A stretch of DNA of 64,000 nt from Planctomycetota bacterium (GCA_029260755.1 JAJDCQ010000043.1:124001-188000); one strand, 5' to 3'; counted from the stretch's first letter, positions 36,764 through 46,367 are shown. Notes: generated by a model from the letters alone, not told the origin. A program made the numbers and translations.

Positions 36764-39700
36764 CGCGTGGAGCGGGGGCGGTTGCGGATGAAGGTGTAGA
36801 TCCGCTCGAGGCCCTGGCGGTCGTCGCGGATGTAGGCGACGGCGTCGCGGGCCATCTCCTCGACCTCCGCGGCGGTCATGCCGCCCGGCGGCGTTCCCGG
36901 GGCGCGGCCCGCCTCGCGGATGTCATCGAAGATCCGGAGCAGGACGGCGATCGGCGGCTCGACGCCGGGGGCGGGCGCCTGGAGCGCGTTGCGGAGGATG
37001 CCGATCAGAGTCCGCCCGCCGTCGCGGGTGAGGAGCTGCTCGATCCCGTGGATGAGCCTCGTCACGTAGCCGTTGTCCGGGTCGACGACGTCGCCGCCGA
37101 ACCGGCCGAGCTGGGCCAGCGCATCGGAGTCGACGTTCCGGACCTGCAGCGCCGCCGAGACGACCTTGAGGAGCGCCGCGAGGGCGTCCTCCTGGAACGT
37201 CGGCTGCGGCGAGAGGAGGTTCCGCCACGCCGCCTTGAAGCGCTGCTTCGCGGGGGTGTGCTCGATCGTGTCGATCAGGTCGACGATCGCCGCGAACGGC
37301 CGGTCGGCGAGGAAGTCGGCCATGTCGCGCTGGCTGTCGGCGAGCGACGCCCGGCGGACGGCCGGGTCGGGGTCGAGGTTGTCCGACACGATCTGGAGCA
37401 CCCGGGCGAGGAACGGCACCAGGCTCCGGTTCAGGAGCACCTCGGTGTCGTCGCTCGGGTCGTTCGGCGTCCCGCCGTCGTCGACCCGACGCGCCGAGAG
37501 GACGGCGAGGATGTCGAAGCCGAGGTCGCTCGCGGAGCCGCCCACGCCGGCCGCCTCGAGGCGCGCGTCGACCTGCCGGGCCGGGAGGAGGATCCCGTGG
37601 AGCAGGGTCGGGACACGGCTGCCGTGACGGTCGAGGACGGTGCCGTCGTCGTCGAAGATCGCCTCGAGGGCGTCGGCGACCACGTCGGCGGCGTTCTCGC
37701 CGGTGCTCGGCACCTGCACGGTCGTGGCGATCGCGAGGAGGTCGAGGATCTCCTCGATCGCGCCGCTCTCCATCACCAGCGCCGTGCGGTCCTCGCCGGA
37801 CGGGACGGTGCGGTCGTAGGCATCGCGCAGCACGGTGAGGATGTCGGCGAGGAGCGGCACCTGACCGCGGTCCTTGAACGCCTTGGTGATCGGCAGGAGC
37901 ACGTCGAGGGCGCCCGACTTGGCGAGGTCGTCGAGCGACTGGAGGTCCGGCCCGGTGCCCGGGCAGAGGAGGTTCGAGATGAACGGGACCGCGTTGACGA
38001 GCGAGATGAGGATGCCGACCGTCGACGGGTTCAGGTCCGCCATCATCTCCAGGATCATCACCGCCAGCGTCTTGCCGAAGATCGGGCACTGGTGGCTGCG
38101 CGCGAGGAGGTCGAGGCTGCGATGGACCGACGAGCGGTTGTCGACCGTGTTGCCGCTGGCGTCGGTGAAGAACGGCGCCCGGGTCGGGTCGACCGGATCG
38201 CTCCGCGCCTCGTCGATGTTGTTCCGGTCGCCGTCGGGGGCGCTCTCCTTCTCGACCCGCTTGAAGCGGAAGAGCGGCGCCATCTCGGCCGGAAGATCCT
38301 GGGCGTCCCGGCGGACCTGATGGAGGACGTCGAGGAGCAGCCGCGCCGTCGAGGGGACGGTGCCGAGCCGCGGGCTCGCCTGCTGCTCGACGATCTGATC
38401 GACGAGCGGGACGAGGGTGTCGATCGTCGGCGTCGCGCCGACGGCCGACGGCGCGGCGGGCGGGAGCGCGGCGAGCTGATCCATCGCCCGGCCGAGGGTG
38501 ACGAGCACCCGCTCGCCGAGGTCGGGGTCGTTGTCGAGAAGAGCGGCCAGCGCCTCGAGGAGCTTCGGGAGCTCGTCGGCCTTCGCGAGCTCCATCGTTC
38601 CGTAGAGCAGGTCCGCGATGTCGTTGTCGTCGCGGAACGTCTCGAAGTCGTCGCTCGGGTCGGTCGGGGTCCCGTTGTCGCGGACGATCTTCGGGCCCAT
38701 CGCCGGCACGATCAGCCGGGCGATCGCGCCGTCGATGTCTCGGTCGATCCCGTCGCCGACGGCCCGCAGCAGCAGGCCGATGAGCGTCCGCTTGGCGTCG
38801 AAGTAGTCGTAGAGGAAGGCGCCGGAGCCGCTCGGCTCGAGGGCACGGCCCTGGCCGTCGCGGAGCCCGTCGCTGCCGAACGCGCCGATCTCGATCGGCG
38901 CGCCGCCCGCGTCCACCGGGCGACCCGAGGCGTCGACGTCGGCGTCGCCGTCGCCGTCGCCGTCGACGAACGGCGCCCAGAGCTGACCGGTCGCCGGGTC
39001 CACGGTCACCTTGGCGTTGCCGTGGCCGTCGACGCGGACCGACCAGGACTCGGCGCCGAGGTCGACGCCGGGAGCCACCCGCGCCTCGACGAGGAGCTCC
39101 TCGGAGATGTCGGACAGGACGCTGCCCGAGCTGGCCGGGCCGCCGGCGCCGGCGTTCGCGTGGGCGTCGCGCAGCTTCGACGCGGCGAAGCGGAGCAGGT
39201 CGGGGATCAGGGTCGGCTCGCCGTTGGGCTGGCCGTTCTCGTCGACGCCGTCGTTGTCGGCGATGAGGTCCGCCGTCGTGGTGAAGACCTCCTCGACCTG
39301 CGGATAGGCGATCATCTGCCCGAGGAGGGCGACGACGTCGGCGGTCGGGATGGTCGTGCGCGAGCCCGAGAGGCGGGCGATCGCATCGAGGGCGTCCTGG
39401 TCGGCGACGAGCAGGTCGAGGATACCGGCGACGTCGGACGTGATGCCCGGGAGGGTGCCGTCATCGATGAGGGTGAAGACGTCGAGGACCGACAGGCCGA
39501 GGTTCGCGAGCGCGTCGCCGCCGACGATCGTGTTGACGGCCGCGACGAACTCGTCGTGGGCCGCGTCGAGCGTCTGGAGCTGCTCGGGGCGGTGGTCGGG
39601 GTCGTTGACGATCCCGGTCCGCGTCTGGCGGAAGACGAACTCGCCGAGGTTCAGCCTCGCGATCGATCCGGCGAAGGTGCCGCTCTGACCGCGCCCACCC

Positions 39701-39792
39701 GAGATCGAGTCGGAGCAGCCGATCGGCACCCAGAGAAGCTGGGCGACGGCGAGGAAGAAGCAGACGCTTCTCGTTCGATGATGAGCCAACAC
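36760..39792 (-). CDS. Very large lipoprotein of unknown function
   Basis: 1010 aa. An uncleaved-looking N-terminus HHRTRS is followed by a hydrophobic stretch and Cys 26 in VPIGC, an acceptable lipobox. The body is rich in Asp, Ala and Leu with many short helical segments. An Asp-rich loop near residue 270 (DGDGDGDADVD) could bind calcium. No known domain is recognised. GTG 39792 is chosen because a GAGAGAG box precedes it and the signal sequence follows directly; TTG 39789 is possible. The gene follows the FadL-like porin gene by 50 nt on the same strand, suggesting a two-gene outer-membrane unit. Confidence 0.75.
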   Translation of the reverse strand: MLAHHRTRSVCFFLAVAQLLWVPIGCSDSISGGRGQSGTFAGSIARLNLGEFVFRQTRTGIVNDPDHRPEQLQTLDAAHDEFVAAVNTIVGGDALANLGLSVLDVFTLIDDGTLPGITSDVAGILDLLVADQDALDAIARLSGSRTTIPTADVVALLGQMIAYPQVEEVFTTTADLIADNDGVDENGQPNGEPTLIPDLLRFAASKLRDAHANAGAGGPASSGSVLSDISEELLVEARVAPGVDLGAESWSVRVDGHGNAKVTVDPATGQLWAPFVDGDGDGDADVDASGRPVDAGGAPIEIGAFGSDGLRDGQGRALEPSGSGAFLYDYFDAKRTLIGLLLRAVGDGIDRDIDGAIARLIVPAMGPKIVRDNGTPTDPSDDFETFRDDNDIADLLYGTMELAKADELPKLLEALAALLDNDPDLGERVLVTLGRAMDQLAALPPAAPSAVGATPTIDTLVPLVDQIVEQQASPRLGTVPSTARLLLDVLHQVRRDAQDLPAEMAPLFRFKRVEKESAPDGDRNNIDEARSDPVDPTRAPFFTDASGNTVDNRSSVHRSLDLLARSHQCPIFGKTLAVMILEMMADLNPSTVGILISLVNAVPFISNLLCPGTGPDLQSLDDLAKSGALDVLLPITKAFKDRGQVPLLADILTVLRDAYDRTVPSGEDRTALVMESGAIEEILDLLAIATTVQVPSTGENAADVVADALEAIFDDDGTVLDRHGSRVPTLLHGILLPARQVDARLEAAGVGGSASDLGFDILAVLSARRVDDGGTPNDPSDDTEVLLNRSLVPFLARVLQIVSDNLDPDPAVRRASLADSQRDMADFLADRPFAAIVDLIDTIEHTPAKQRFKAAWRNLLSPQPTFQEDALAALLKVVSAALQVRNVDSDALAQLGRFGGDVVDPDNGYVTRLIHGIEQLLTRDGGRTLIGILRNALQAPAPGVEPPIAVLLRIFDDIREAGRAPGTPPGGMTAAEVEEMARDAVAYIRDDRQGLERIYTFIRNRPRSTR

Positions 39793-39842
39793 GCGCGATT
39801 CTCTCTCTCGTCCTGGTCCGAGCCCGCGAGGCCCGGCCGCCA

Positions 39843-41273
39843 TCAAAACCGCAGTGTCAGTTGAAGGCCGAAGTTCAGGATCGAGCCGCCGCTGTCGGAG
39901 TCTCCGATCGGGTCGGCGGGATCGATCTTGCCGTGATCTCGGGGCGCCAGGAAGTGGTACTGGAAGAACATGTCCAGGCTCAGGATCGGCCACTTCCGCA
40001 GCGCGGGCATCCGCTCCGGACCGAAGTCGACCCCCGAGCGCCCGCGCGGGAAGATCGCACGATCGTTCTCGTGGGGGCCGTCGTGGGTCGCCTCGGCCGT
40101 CCCGACGCCCGCGGGGCGGCTGGAGCGGAGGAGCGGATCGGTGTCGTACTGGAACCCCACGCCGATGCTGAGGACGTGCTTGTCGTTGTCGATCAGGTTC
40201 GTGAAGCCGTCCTGCTCGGGGGCCGGCGACGGCTGATAGAAGTAGCCGAAGCGGAGCAGGAGCCAGGGCAGCGCCTCGAACTCGACGCCGACGCGCGGGA
40301 CGATGATGTCATCGAAGCCGCTGTCGACGCGGTTCCCGACGAGGAGGCCGTTCGCCTCGGCGACGATGAAGGCGTCCTTGAAGGCGGACCAGTTGTACCA
40401 GGTCACATCGAGGACGAAGGTCAGGCGGGCCGTCGCGTCGAACGCGGCGCCGATCGCCACCTGATGCGGGCTGAACAGGGTGATCGACTCGAAGGTGATG
40501 TCGGCGAGGTCGTTCGTGATCGAGCGGAACTCGATCTTGGTCGAGAGCTCGCCCCGGTAGGTGACGCCGAACGAGAGGAACTCCCAGGGCTCGAGGAGCA
40601 CGCCGATCACCGGCGCGGCATCGTGGCTCGCGTCCTGCTCGAACTCGATCCGGTCGGCGCCGACGAGGATGTTGTTGACGTTCTCGCCGTCGCTGTCGGC
40701 GAAGAGGGTGGCGCCCGCGCCGATGCTCAGCCACGGGAAGGGACGGAACGCGCCGCCGAGGTAGATCGCGAGGCGGTCGCGTCCGCCGCCGTAGAGGACG
40801 AACTCGGGGACCTCGCTCGCCGTCGACTCGGAGATGTCGAGGGCGCGCTTGACGGGGAGGAACAGGGCGAAGCCGACGGCGAACTTCGCGTCGGGGTCGC
40901 CGGGCGCGAGGGTCGTCGAAAGGCCGAACGAGATGCCGGCCAGGTCGCGGATCCGGGTCGCGTCGTCGTCGAGGGTGCCGCCGCGCTGGCTGTCGAAGTC
41001 GAGGGCGTAGTCGGCGAACGAGTAGCCGGTCGAGAGGGCGAGGTGGCGCCCGTTCATCAGGCCGGCGGGGTTGTAGTAGGTCGCCGCGAACTCGTTCGAG
41101 TAGGCGGTCATGGCGCCGCCGAGCGAGATCTCGCGCGCCCCGAGACCGAAGAGGTCGAGGTCGTTGCCGCGGGCCGGGCGGGCCGTTCCGAGCAGCGCGA
41201 ACGCGCCCGCGAGGATCGCGAGGGCGAGGCTGCAGCTCCGGCCGAGGGCCGAGAATCGGAAGGAAACGACCAA
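39843..41273 (-). CDS. Outer-membrane FadL/TodX-family transport protein
   Basis: 476 aa. Signal peptide (about 1-36) ends near ARG|NDLD. The mature protein starts with GAREISLGGAMTAYSNEFAATYYNPAGL, the FadL-type plug/N-terminal signature. Alternating amphipathic beta strands continue to a C-terminal Phe, as in outer-membrane barrels. The family imports long-chain fatty acids or other hydrophobic compounds. The start is TTG 41273 with a perfect AGGAGG 4 nt upstream; no ATG or GTG fits the signal peptide. First gene of a unit with the large lipoprotein. Confidence 0.85.
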   Translation of the reverse strand: MVVSFRFSALGRSCSLALAILAGAFALLGTARPARGNDLDLFGLGAREISLGGAMTAYSNEFAATYYNPAGLMNGRHLALSTGYSFADYALDFDSQRGGTLDDDATRIRDLAGISFGLSTTLAPGDPDAKFAVGFALFLPVKRALDISESTASEVPEFVLYGGGRDRLAIYLGGAFRPFPWLSIGAGATLFADSDGENVNNILVGADRIEFEQDASHDAAPVIGVLLEPWEFLSFGVTYRGELSTKIEFRSITNDLADITFESITLFSPHQVAIGAAFDATARLTFVLDVTWYNWSAFKDAFIVAEANGLLVGNRVDSGFDDIIVPRVGVEFEALPWLLLRFGYFYQPSPAPEQDGFTNLIDNDKHVLSIGVGFQYDTDPLLRSSRPAGVGTAEATHDGPHENDRAIFPRGRSGVDFGPERMPALRKWPILSLDMFFQYHFLAPRDHGKIDPADPIGDSDSGGSILNFGLQLTLRF

Positions 41274-41480
41274 GCGACCTCCTCCGCCCGGCGGGCGGGG
41301 CAGCGCGGGTGCGCGGGGTGGGCCTGGGGAATGTCGCGATTGCCGAGGATTCGTTTAGGGTAACGAAGCAAGAAGTCTAGCGATCGAGGGCTGGCGCCCT
41401 GTCATGGAAGTGTAAAACGGCGCCTCAAGTCCCGAAGCGATGGGGGCCTCGGACGCTGGCGGGCGGCTCGGCGGTCGCGC

Positions 41481-41509
41481 TTGCCGCGAACGCCGCCTCC
41501 TGCTACGAT
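41481..41509 (+). promoter_or_regulatory. Promoter of the fic gene
   Basis: TTGCCG (41481-41486), 17-nt spacer, TACGAT (41504-41509). Predicted start near 41516 gives a ~55-nt leader. Confidence 0.55.
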
Positions 41510-41570
41510 CCTCGGCCAATTCACGGGGCGAACCGACGCTCGTCCATGGGCCACCGGGAGTTGGGCCGAC

Positions 41571-42260
41571 ATGGAGATCGACATCGAGACTCGTACGAGT
41601 TTCGTCTATCACAGCAACCGCCTCGACGGGATCACCCTCACCGAGGGCCAGACGAGGGGGCTGCTGGACGGCTCGCTCGTTCCCGAGGAAGACGGGATGC
41701 TCCTCGTGCCCGACGGGCGCGAGTTCGAGCCCGAGAACGCGACCAGTCACTGGAACGCGCTCTACTACATCAGCAAGCTCGCGGGCGCCGCGGCCGAGCT
41801 CACCGAGGCCGCCTTGAACGAGATCCATCGCCGCATGATGGCGGGCGTCCTGATCTCGGGCGGCGAGTACCGCGAGGTCGACCTCAAGCTCAAGGGCTTC
41901 CTGATCGAGAGCCCGGCGGCCGACGTCCCGACCCGGATGCGCCGCTTCGTCCGGCTGGTGAACATCGGCTTCGACAAGGCGAAGGACAAGGCAGGCTTCG
42001 CCTGGCGCGTCCATCACGAGTTCATCACGATCCACCCCTACATCCGCGCCAACGGGCGGATGGCCCGGCTCCTCCTGAACCTGATCCGGTTCCGGGCGGG
42101 GATGCCGATCGAGACCGTGCGCTACGACGACCTCGTCACCTACCAGCGCTCGATCCTGCAGTACCAGAAGGCGAAGCTCGAGAAGGCGGGGATGCCGGTG
42201 CCGCCGGCCTCGTCGCAGAGCTCCGCGCGCCTGCGCGCGATCGCCGACAGCGACGACTAG
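41571..42260 (+). CDS. Fic/DOC family protein (class II-like)
   Basis: 229 aa. The Fic active-site motif is HPYIRANGRMAR, with catalytic His 155, N161-G162-R163 and Arg 166. Fic proteins usually transfer AMP from ATP to a target hydroxyl. Near the N-terminus SNRLDG (15-20) sits where class II Fic proteins carry the inhibitory motif (S/T)xxxE(G/N), with Asp 19 in the Glu position. The next helices match Fic_N-type sequences (LTEGQTRGLLDG). ATG 41571 is preferred over an upstream ATG at 41481 that lies in the promoter. The stop overlaps the convergent gene (CTAG). No antitoxin gene is adjacent, consistent with internal regulation. Confidence 0.88.
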   Translation: MEIDIETRTSFVYHSNRLDGITLTEGQTRGLLDGSLVPEEDGMLLVPDGREFEPENATSHWNALYYISKLAGAAAELTEAALNEIHRRMMAGVLISGGEYREVDLKLKGFLIESPAADVPTRMRRFVRLVNIGFDKAKDKAGFAWRVHHEFITIHPYIRANGRMARLLLNLIRFRAGMPIETVRYDDLVTYQRSILQYQKAKLEKAGMPVPPASSQSSARLRAIADSDD

Positions 42261-42904
42261 AGGTCGCCTCCGCCCTCGCCGAGCTCGTCGCTCTCCGCGG
42301 GCCCGAGCCCCGCCGCGCGCGCCCCGACCCGGACGAGCGCCATCGCAGTGAGCAGGGCGGCCGCGAGGAGCCCGACCAGCCCGATCACCGCGAGCGGCAT
42401 CCATGCTTCGTCCGGTGAGAGCCGAAGCGAAGCGACCGTGTAGAGCCCGACGAGCGGCGTCACGATCGCGACCGCCCCGACCGCGCGGGTCAGCCGATCG
42501 CCGCCGGGTCCCACGACGAGGCCGCCGAGCCCGGCGACGATCGGACCGGTCCCCATGACGCTCTCGACATCGACGGCGAACTCGAGGGCGAGCGCCCCGG
42601 TCAGAGCGAAGACGACGAGCCCGGCGACGCCGGCGCGCCATGGCCGTCGCGTCGCGACGACCCGGTCGGAGTGCGTTCGGTTCCACACGATCGTCCAGCG
42701 CCACGCGAGCACGACGCTGCCGGCCACATGAACGAGCGCGAAGAGCCACGTCCGGTGAAGGCAGAACGCGGCGGTCGATCCGCAGACCGGGCACGCGAGC
42801 GGTCCGGCGCTCAGCTCGAAGGAAGCCGCCAGGACGGCGACGACGGGCGCGCCGATCGTCCAGATCCAGAACGCGATCGCGAACACGATGGGCCGGGCGA
42901 GCAT
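42257..42904 (-). CDS. Membrane protein with CPVCG motif, unknown
   Basis: 215 aa with about five predicted membrane helices. After the first helix a periplasm-side loop carries ACPVCGSTAAFCLHR, a Cys/His cluster that might bind a metal or form a disulphide. No family is recognised. The start at 42904 has GGAG 6 nt upstream. A terminator of the preceding M20 hydrolase gene lies between the two, so they are probably separate transcripts. Confidence 0.75.
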   Translation of the reverse strand: MLARPIVFAIAFWIWTIGAPVVAVLAASFELSAGPLACPVCGSTAAFCLHRTWLFALVHVAGSVVLAWRWTIVWNRTHSDRVVATRRPWRAGVAGLVVFALTGALALEFAVDVESVMGTGPIVAGLGGLVVGPGGDRLTRAVGAVAIVTPLVGLYTVASLRLSPDEAWMPLAVIGLVGLLAAALLTAMALVRVGARAAGLGPAESDELGEGGGDL

Positions 42905-42935
42905 CGGGGGCTCCGTGCCGTGGACCGGACACGAC

Positions 42936-42967
42936 GAGGCCCCCGTCGTCAGGACGCCGGGGGCCTC
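42936..42967 (-). terminator. Terminator of the M20 hydrolase gene
   Basis: GAGGCCCCCG (42936-42945) pairs perfectly with CGGGGGCCTC (42958-42967), 12-nt loop, 29 nt after the stop at 42997. Confidence 0.6.
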
Positions 42968-42996
42968 GGTGAGTCTCGAAGAGGTGGTGCGACGAC

Positions 42997-44274
42997 CTAC
43001 GACTTCGTCGCGCCGGACTCCTTCAGCGCCTGCGGGATCAGGGCGTAGACGGCCGTCGCCCGGACCACGTCGGCCAGAGGAACCTGGTCCTCGGTCGTGT
43101 GCGCGTAGATCTCGTCGCTCGGCGCGTAGCCGACGCACGGGATGTCGTTCTTGCCGCTCCAGTAGATGCCGTTGGTCGAGAAGCCCCAGGCGCCGGTGTT
43201 CGCCGGCTTGCCGAAGATCCACTCGTGGGCCTTCACGTTCGCCTGAACGAGGGCGTGCTTCTCGTCGAGCGCCCAGGCGGGGAAGTGCTTGTCGACCTTG
43301 AAGACGAAGCCGGTGTAGCTCGGCTCGTCGTACCACATCTCCTGGATCTCGACCTGATCGGCGCTCGGGAGCTTGCCGAGCTCCTCGATCGCGCTCTCCT
43401 TCGTCTCACCCGCGGTGAGGCGACGGTCGATCGTGATCTTGCACTCGTCGGGAACGGCGTTGATCGACGGGCTGTGGCACTCGATCCCGCTCACGACGAC
43501 GGTCCCCTTGCCGAGGAAGTCGTCGCTCTTGATGTGCTCGTTCCAGCCCTCGACCTCGCCGACGAACTTCGCCATTTTCGTGACGGCGTTGTCACCGAGG
43601 TGTGGGTGCGCCGCGTGGCAGCTCCGGCCCTTGGTCACGCACGTCAGCTCGACCCGGCCGCGATGGCCGCGGTAGACCTGCATCTTGGTCGGCTCGCCGA
43701 TGATGACGTAGTCGGGCACCACGCCCTCGACCTCGACCAGGGCGTGCGGCGCGATCCCGTCGCACCACTCCTCCATGTTGCCGAAGTAGTAGCCGGTGAA
43801 GCCCTCGAGGATCCCGAGCTCCTTCATGTGCGCCAGGGCGTAGATCATGCCCGGCGTCGAGCCCTTCTCGTCGCACGCGCCGCGCGCGAACAGGATGCCT
43901 CGCTCCTCCTTGCCCTCGAACGGGTCCCAGTCCCACGACTTCGGGTCGCCGAGACCGACCGTGTCGATGTGGCTGTCGTAGAGGATCTTGGTCGGGCCGT
44001 CGCCGATCCGGCCGAGGATGTTCCCCATCTTGTCGAAGCGGACCTCGTCGAAGCCGAGCGTCCGCATCTCCTCGGCGATCCGCTCGCCGACGTCGCCGAT
44101 CTGCGAGTCCATGCTCGGGATCCGGCAGATGTCCTTGAGGAACTTGAGGATCTTCTCCTCGTCGCGCTGCACGAGCTTCCAGACCTTCTTCGCGAGCTCG
44201 GTCGTCGGCTTCGGCTCTTCGGTGTGCGAGGTGACGCTCGCGGGATCGATCGGCTTGGTGGCGGTCTCTACCAT
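42997..44274 (-). CDS. M20 family metallohydrolase, YgeY-like
   Basis: 425 aa. The zinc-site pattern of M20 peptidases is complete: H102-x-D104 (YDSHIDTVG), bridging D135 (GACDEKG), catalytic E168/E169 (NMEEW), E194 (IIGEPTK) and a C-terminal His in IYAHTTEDQ. The sequence around these motifs matches the YgeY/selenium-metabolism hydrolase branch rather than DapE or ArgE, but no partner genes of that pathway are near. The start at 44274 (GGAGG 7 nt upstream) is preferred over 44295. A strong promoter lies at 44449-44477, leaving a ~170-nt leader. Confidence 0.88.
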   Translation of the reverse strand: MVETATKPIDPASVTSHTEEPKPTTELAKKVWKLVQRDEEKILKFLKDICRIPSMDSQIGDVGERIAEEMRTLGFDEVRFDKMGNILGRIGDGPTKILYDSHIDTVGLGDPKSWDWDPFEGKEERGILFARGACDEKGSTPGMIYALAHMKELGILEGFTGYYFGNMEEWCDGIAPHALVEVEGVVPDYVIIGEPTKMQVYRGHRGRVELTCVTKGRSCHAAHPHLGDNAVTKMAKFVGEVEGWNEHIKSDDFLGKGTVVVSGIECHSPSINAVPDECKITIDRRLTAGETKESAIEELGKLPSADQVEIQEMWYDEPSYTGFVFKVDKHFPAWALDEKHALVQANVKAHEWIFGKPANTGAWGFSTNGIYWSGKNDIPCVGYAPSDEIYAHTTEDQVPLADVVRATAVYALIPQALKESGATKS

Positions 44275-44448
44275 TCCATGTCCTCCATGCGACACGCCCG
44301 TCCACGCCCGATGATGGCGCCGTGGAGGGGCCGTCGGGGGCGAGGATCGAGCTGGGAATTCGACGGCCCGGGGGTAGGTCGCTCGCGACGACGGAAGCGC
44401 CGCGTGATCGGCGACCCTCGGGTCGGGTGGGTTCCAGCGAAGCCGCGG

Positions 44449-44477
44449 ATTATACCGAGTCGGTCTTTACGTGGAAA
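44449..44477 (-). promoter_or_regulatory. Promoter of the M20 hydrolase gene
   Basis: Minus strand: TTTCCA (44477-44472), 17-nt spacer, consensus TATAAT (44454-44449). The -35 box begins 24 nt past the imuB stop. Confidence 0.65.
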
Positions 44478-44500
44478 CCCCGTGTCTCCGACGAGCGCGC

Positions 44501-45664
44501 CTAATCGAACTGGCCCACGATCCACCACCCCTCGGCGCCCGCCTCGATCCTCAGGACCGACCCCTCGGCCAGCGCGACGTCCCAGGCCTCGGTCTTGCCC
44601 TCGTCGCGACGTGCCGACACGATCGGCTCGGGCATCGTCGCCCGTCGGAGCGCCACCGGCCGTCCCTGCTCGATCCCGACCTCGACCGGGCGGGCCGGGC
44701 GGACCGAACGGAGGACGAGCGCCGGTCGCGGCCGCGTCGGGGGCGCGACTGACGGCGCGTAAGTCGTGACCCGACCAGCTCCGACGATCCTCCGGAGGCG
44801 GGCCGCCAGCCGCGCCGGCGAGTCGCGCCGTCGCTCCCGCGCTCCGCGACGATCGCGGTCGCTCGCGACGATGACCTCACCGGGCGAGGAGCCCGCGGCG
44901 TCCCGTCCGAGGGCGAGCCTCGCGAGCTCCGGCCCCCGCGGTCCGAGCCGGGCCTCGAGGACGCCGGGGTCGATCGTCGCCACGTCCCCGAGCCGCCGCA
45001 GCCCGAGCGACCGCAAAACGAAGTACTCATCCTCGGACATCGGCGCGACCCCGATCGGCCGGGTCGCGAGGAAGGCCGCCTCGGCGCCCGACGGCACGAC
45101 CGTCACGGGGATCTCGGGCCCCTCGAGCGGGCTCGGCTCGCCGCCGGAAGCGCCGCCCGCCCGGGCCGCCACGAGCGCCGTGAACCGCGTCGCGGCCGAG
45201 GCGGCGCTCGCCTCGAGGCCGAGCGAGCCCACGAGCAGAACGAGCCGCTCGAGGGCGCGACGCTCGCCGTCGATCGGCGTCTCGCCCGGGGAGCCGGCGC
45301 GCCGTGCCGCCTCGCCCGCGTCGAAGAGGAGCACGCCCGCGCCGGGACCGCCGGCGACCTCACGGTCCTCGAGCGCGCCGACCTCGACCTCTCCCACCCG
45401 CGGCCGCAGCGCGGCGACGAGGTCCTGCTCGCGCGCCCGGACGCGGGCCGGGACGTCCTCGCGCACGAGCACGCCGCGGCAGACGACGCGCGCCTGCGCC
45501 GGCGTCATCCCCGTCCGGACGCCGCCGTGGCGCGCGGCGGGCGACGCCGCGACGACCCGTCCGTGCTCGAGGAGCACGAACGCCCGCCCGCGCAGCGACG
45601 GCTCGCGAGCCTGCGCTTCGGCGACGCGCAGCTCAGGCAGTACGAGGCAGCCGAGTCGGTCCAT
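44501..45664 (-). CDS. imuB: ImuB-like Y-family polymerase homologue
   Basis: 387 aa, shorter than typical ImuB (~500). The N-terminal palm region (LGCLVLPELRVAEAQAREPSLRGRAFVLL, then AASPAARHGGVRTGMTPAQARVVC) is Y-family-like. The catalytic acidic residues are not in their usual places, as expected for inactive ImuB. Helix-hairpin-helix-like LRSLGLRRLGDVATIDPGVLEARLG follows. ImuB recruits the DnaE2 polymerase to the sliding clamp during SOS mutagenesis. ATG 45664 overlaps imuA by 32 nt, so translation is coupled. No dnaE2 follows. Confidence 0.8.
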   Translation of the reverse strand: MDRLGCLVLPELRVAEAQAREPSLRGRAFVLLEHGRVVAASPAARHGGVRTGMTPAQARVVCRGVLVREDVPARVRAREQDLVAALRPRVGEVEVGALEDREVAGGPGAGVLLFDAGEAARRAGSPGETPIDGERRALERLVLLVGSLGLEASAASAATRFTALVAARAGGASGGEPSPLEGPEIPVTVVPSGAEAAFLATRPIGVAPMSEDEYFVLRSLGLRRLGDVATIDPGVLEARLGPRGPELARLALGRDAAGSSPGEVIVASDRDRRGARERRRDSPARLAARLRRIVGAGRVTTYAPSVAPPTRPRPALVLRSVRPARPVEVGIEQGRPVALRRATMPEPIVSARRDEGKTEAWDVALAEGSVLRIEAGAEGWWIVGQFD

Positions 45665-46367
45665 CGAGACACACCCTCGCAGGCTCCGGCGTTCGGCCGG
45701 AGCGTTCGAGCCAGACGGTCGCCTGCGCCTCCGCGAGCGCCCGCCGACCACCATCGGAGCGTCGCACGATGAGCCGCAGCATTGGCGCGCACCCGGCGCG
45801 CCGCGCCCCTCTCACCGCGCTCGACTCGCTCACGACGAGCAGCTCCCCGCCCGAGCGGGCCGCCGCCGCCAGCAACCTCACGACCGCCGTCGCCCCGTGC
45901 GCCTCGCCGAGCGGCTCGTCGAGGAGCACGACAGCGCCCGCCTCGAGCAACGCGAGCGCGGTCGCGACGACGCCCTCGGCGCCGGCCGGAGAGACATGGA
46001 GCAGTCGCTCGAGGTCGATCCCGGCCCGGACGAACGTCTCCTCGCCGAAGGAGGACGATCGATCGATCACGGCGACGGTCTCGCCCTGATGCGACGCCCT
46101 CGCGAGCACCGCGAGGGCGAGGGCCGTCTTGCCGCTCGAAGCCGGGCCGGAGATCTCGACGACGCGACCGCGGGGCAGGCCGCCATCGAGGAGCTCGTCG
46201 AGGGCGCCGACGCCGGTCGTCAGCGTGGTGGAGCGCTCGACCGCCCGCTCCGCCGAACGCGTTCGGGCGCGCACCCGCGCGCTCGCGCTTCGCTCCGTGG
46301 GTGAAGGAAGAACTCCGGAGAACAGGTCGAGCGTTCCGTCGGAGTGCACCGAGCTCTGGCCGTCCAT
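45633..46367 (-). CDS. imuA: ImuA-like RecA-fold mutagenesis protein
   Basis: 244 aa. RecA-type P-loop GPASSGKT at 74-81, preceded by TTGVGALDELLDGGLPRGRVVEI, the standard lead-in in RecA/ImuA proteins. Walker B-like AVVLLDEP follows. The C-terminal part is weakly conserved. Together with imuB it forms the SOS-inducible mutasome pair. ATG 46367 has GAGG 7 nt upstream and is preferred to TTG 46385. Confidence 0.82.
   Translation of the reverse strand: MDGQSSVHSDGTLDLFSGVLPSPTERSASARVRARTRSAERAVERSTTLTTGVGALDELLDGGLPRGRVVEISGPASSGKTALALAVLARASHQGETVAVIDRSSSFGEETFVRAGIDLERLLHVSPAGAEGVVATALALLEAGAVVLLDEPLGEAHGATAVVRLLAAAARSGGELLVVSESSAVRGARRAGCAPMLRLIVRRSDGGRRALAEAQATVWLERSGRTPEPARVCLDGPTRLPRTA

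Noticed and set aside
36601-39864. 1087-aa plus-strand ORF opposite the large lipoprotein
   Set aside because: Its composition (Asp/Glu/Arg/Gly-rich with no fold) is typical of antisense frames in high-GC DNA, and the minus strand has a signal sequence, ribosome binding site and operon context.
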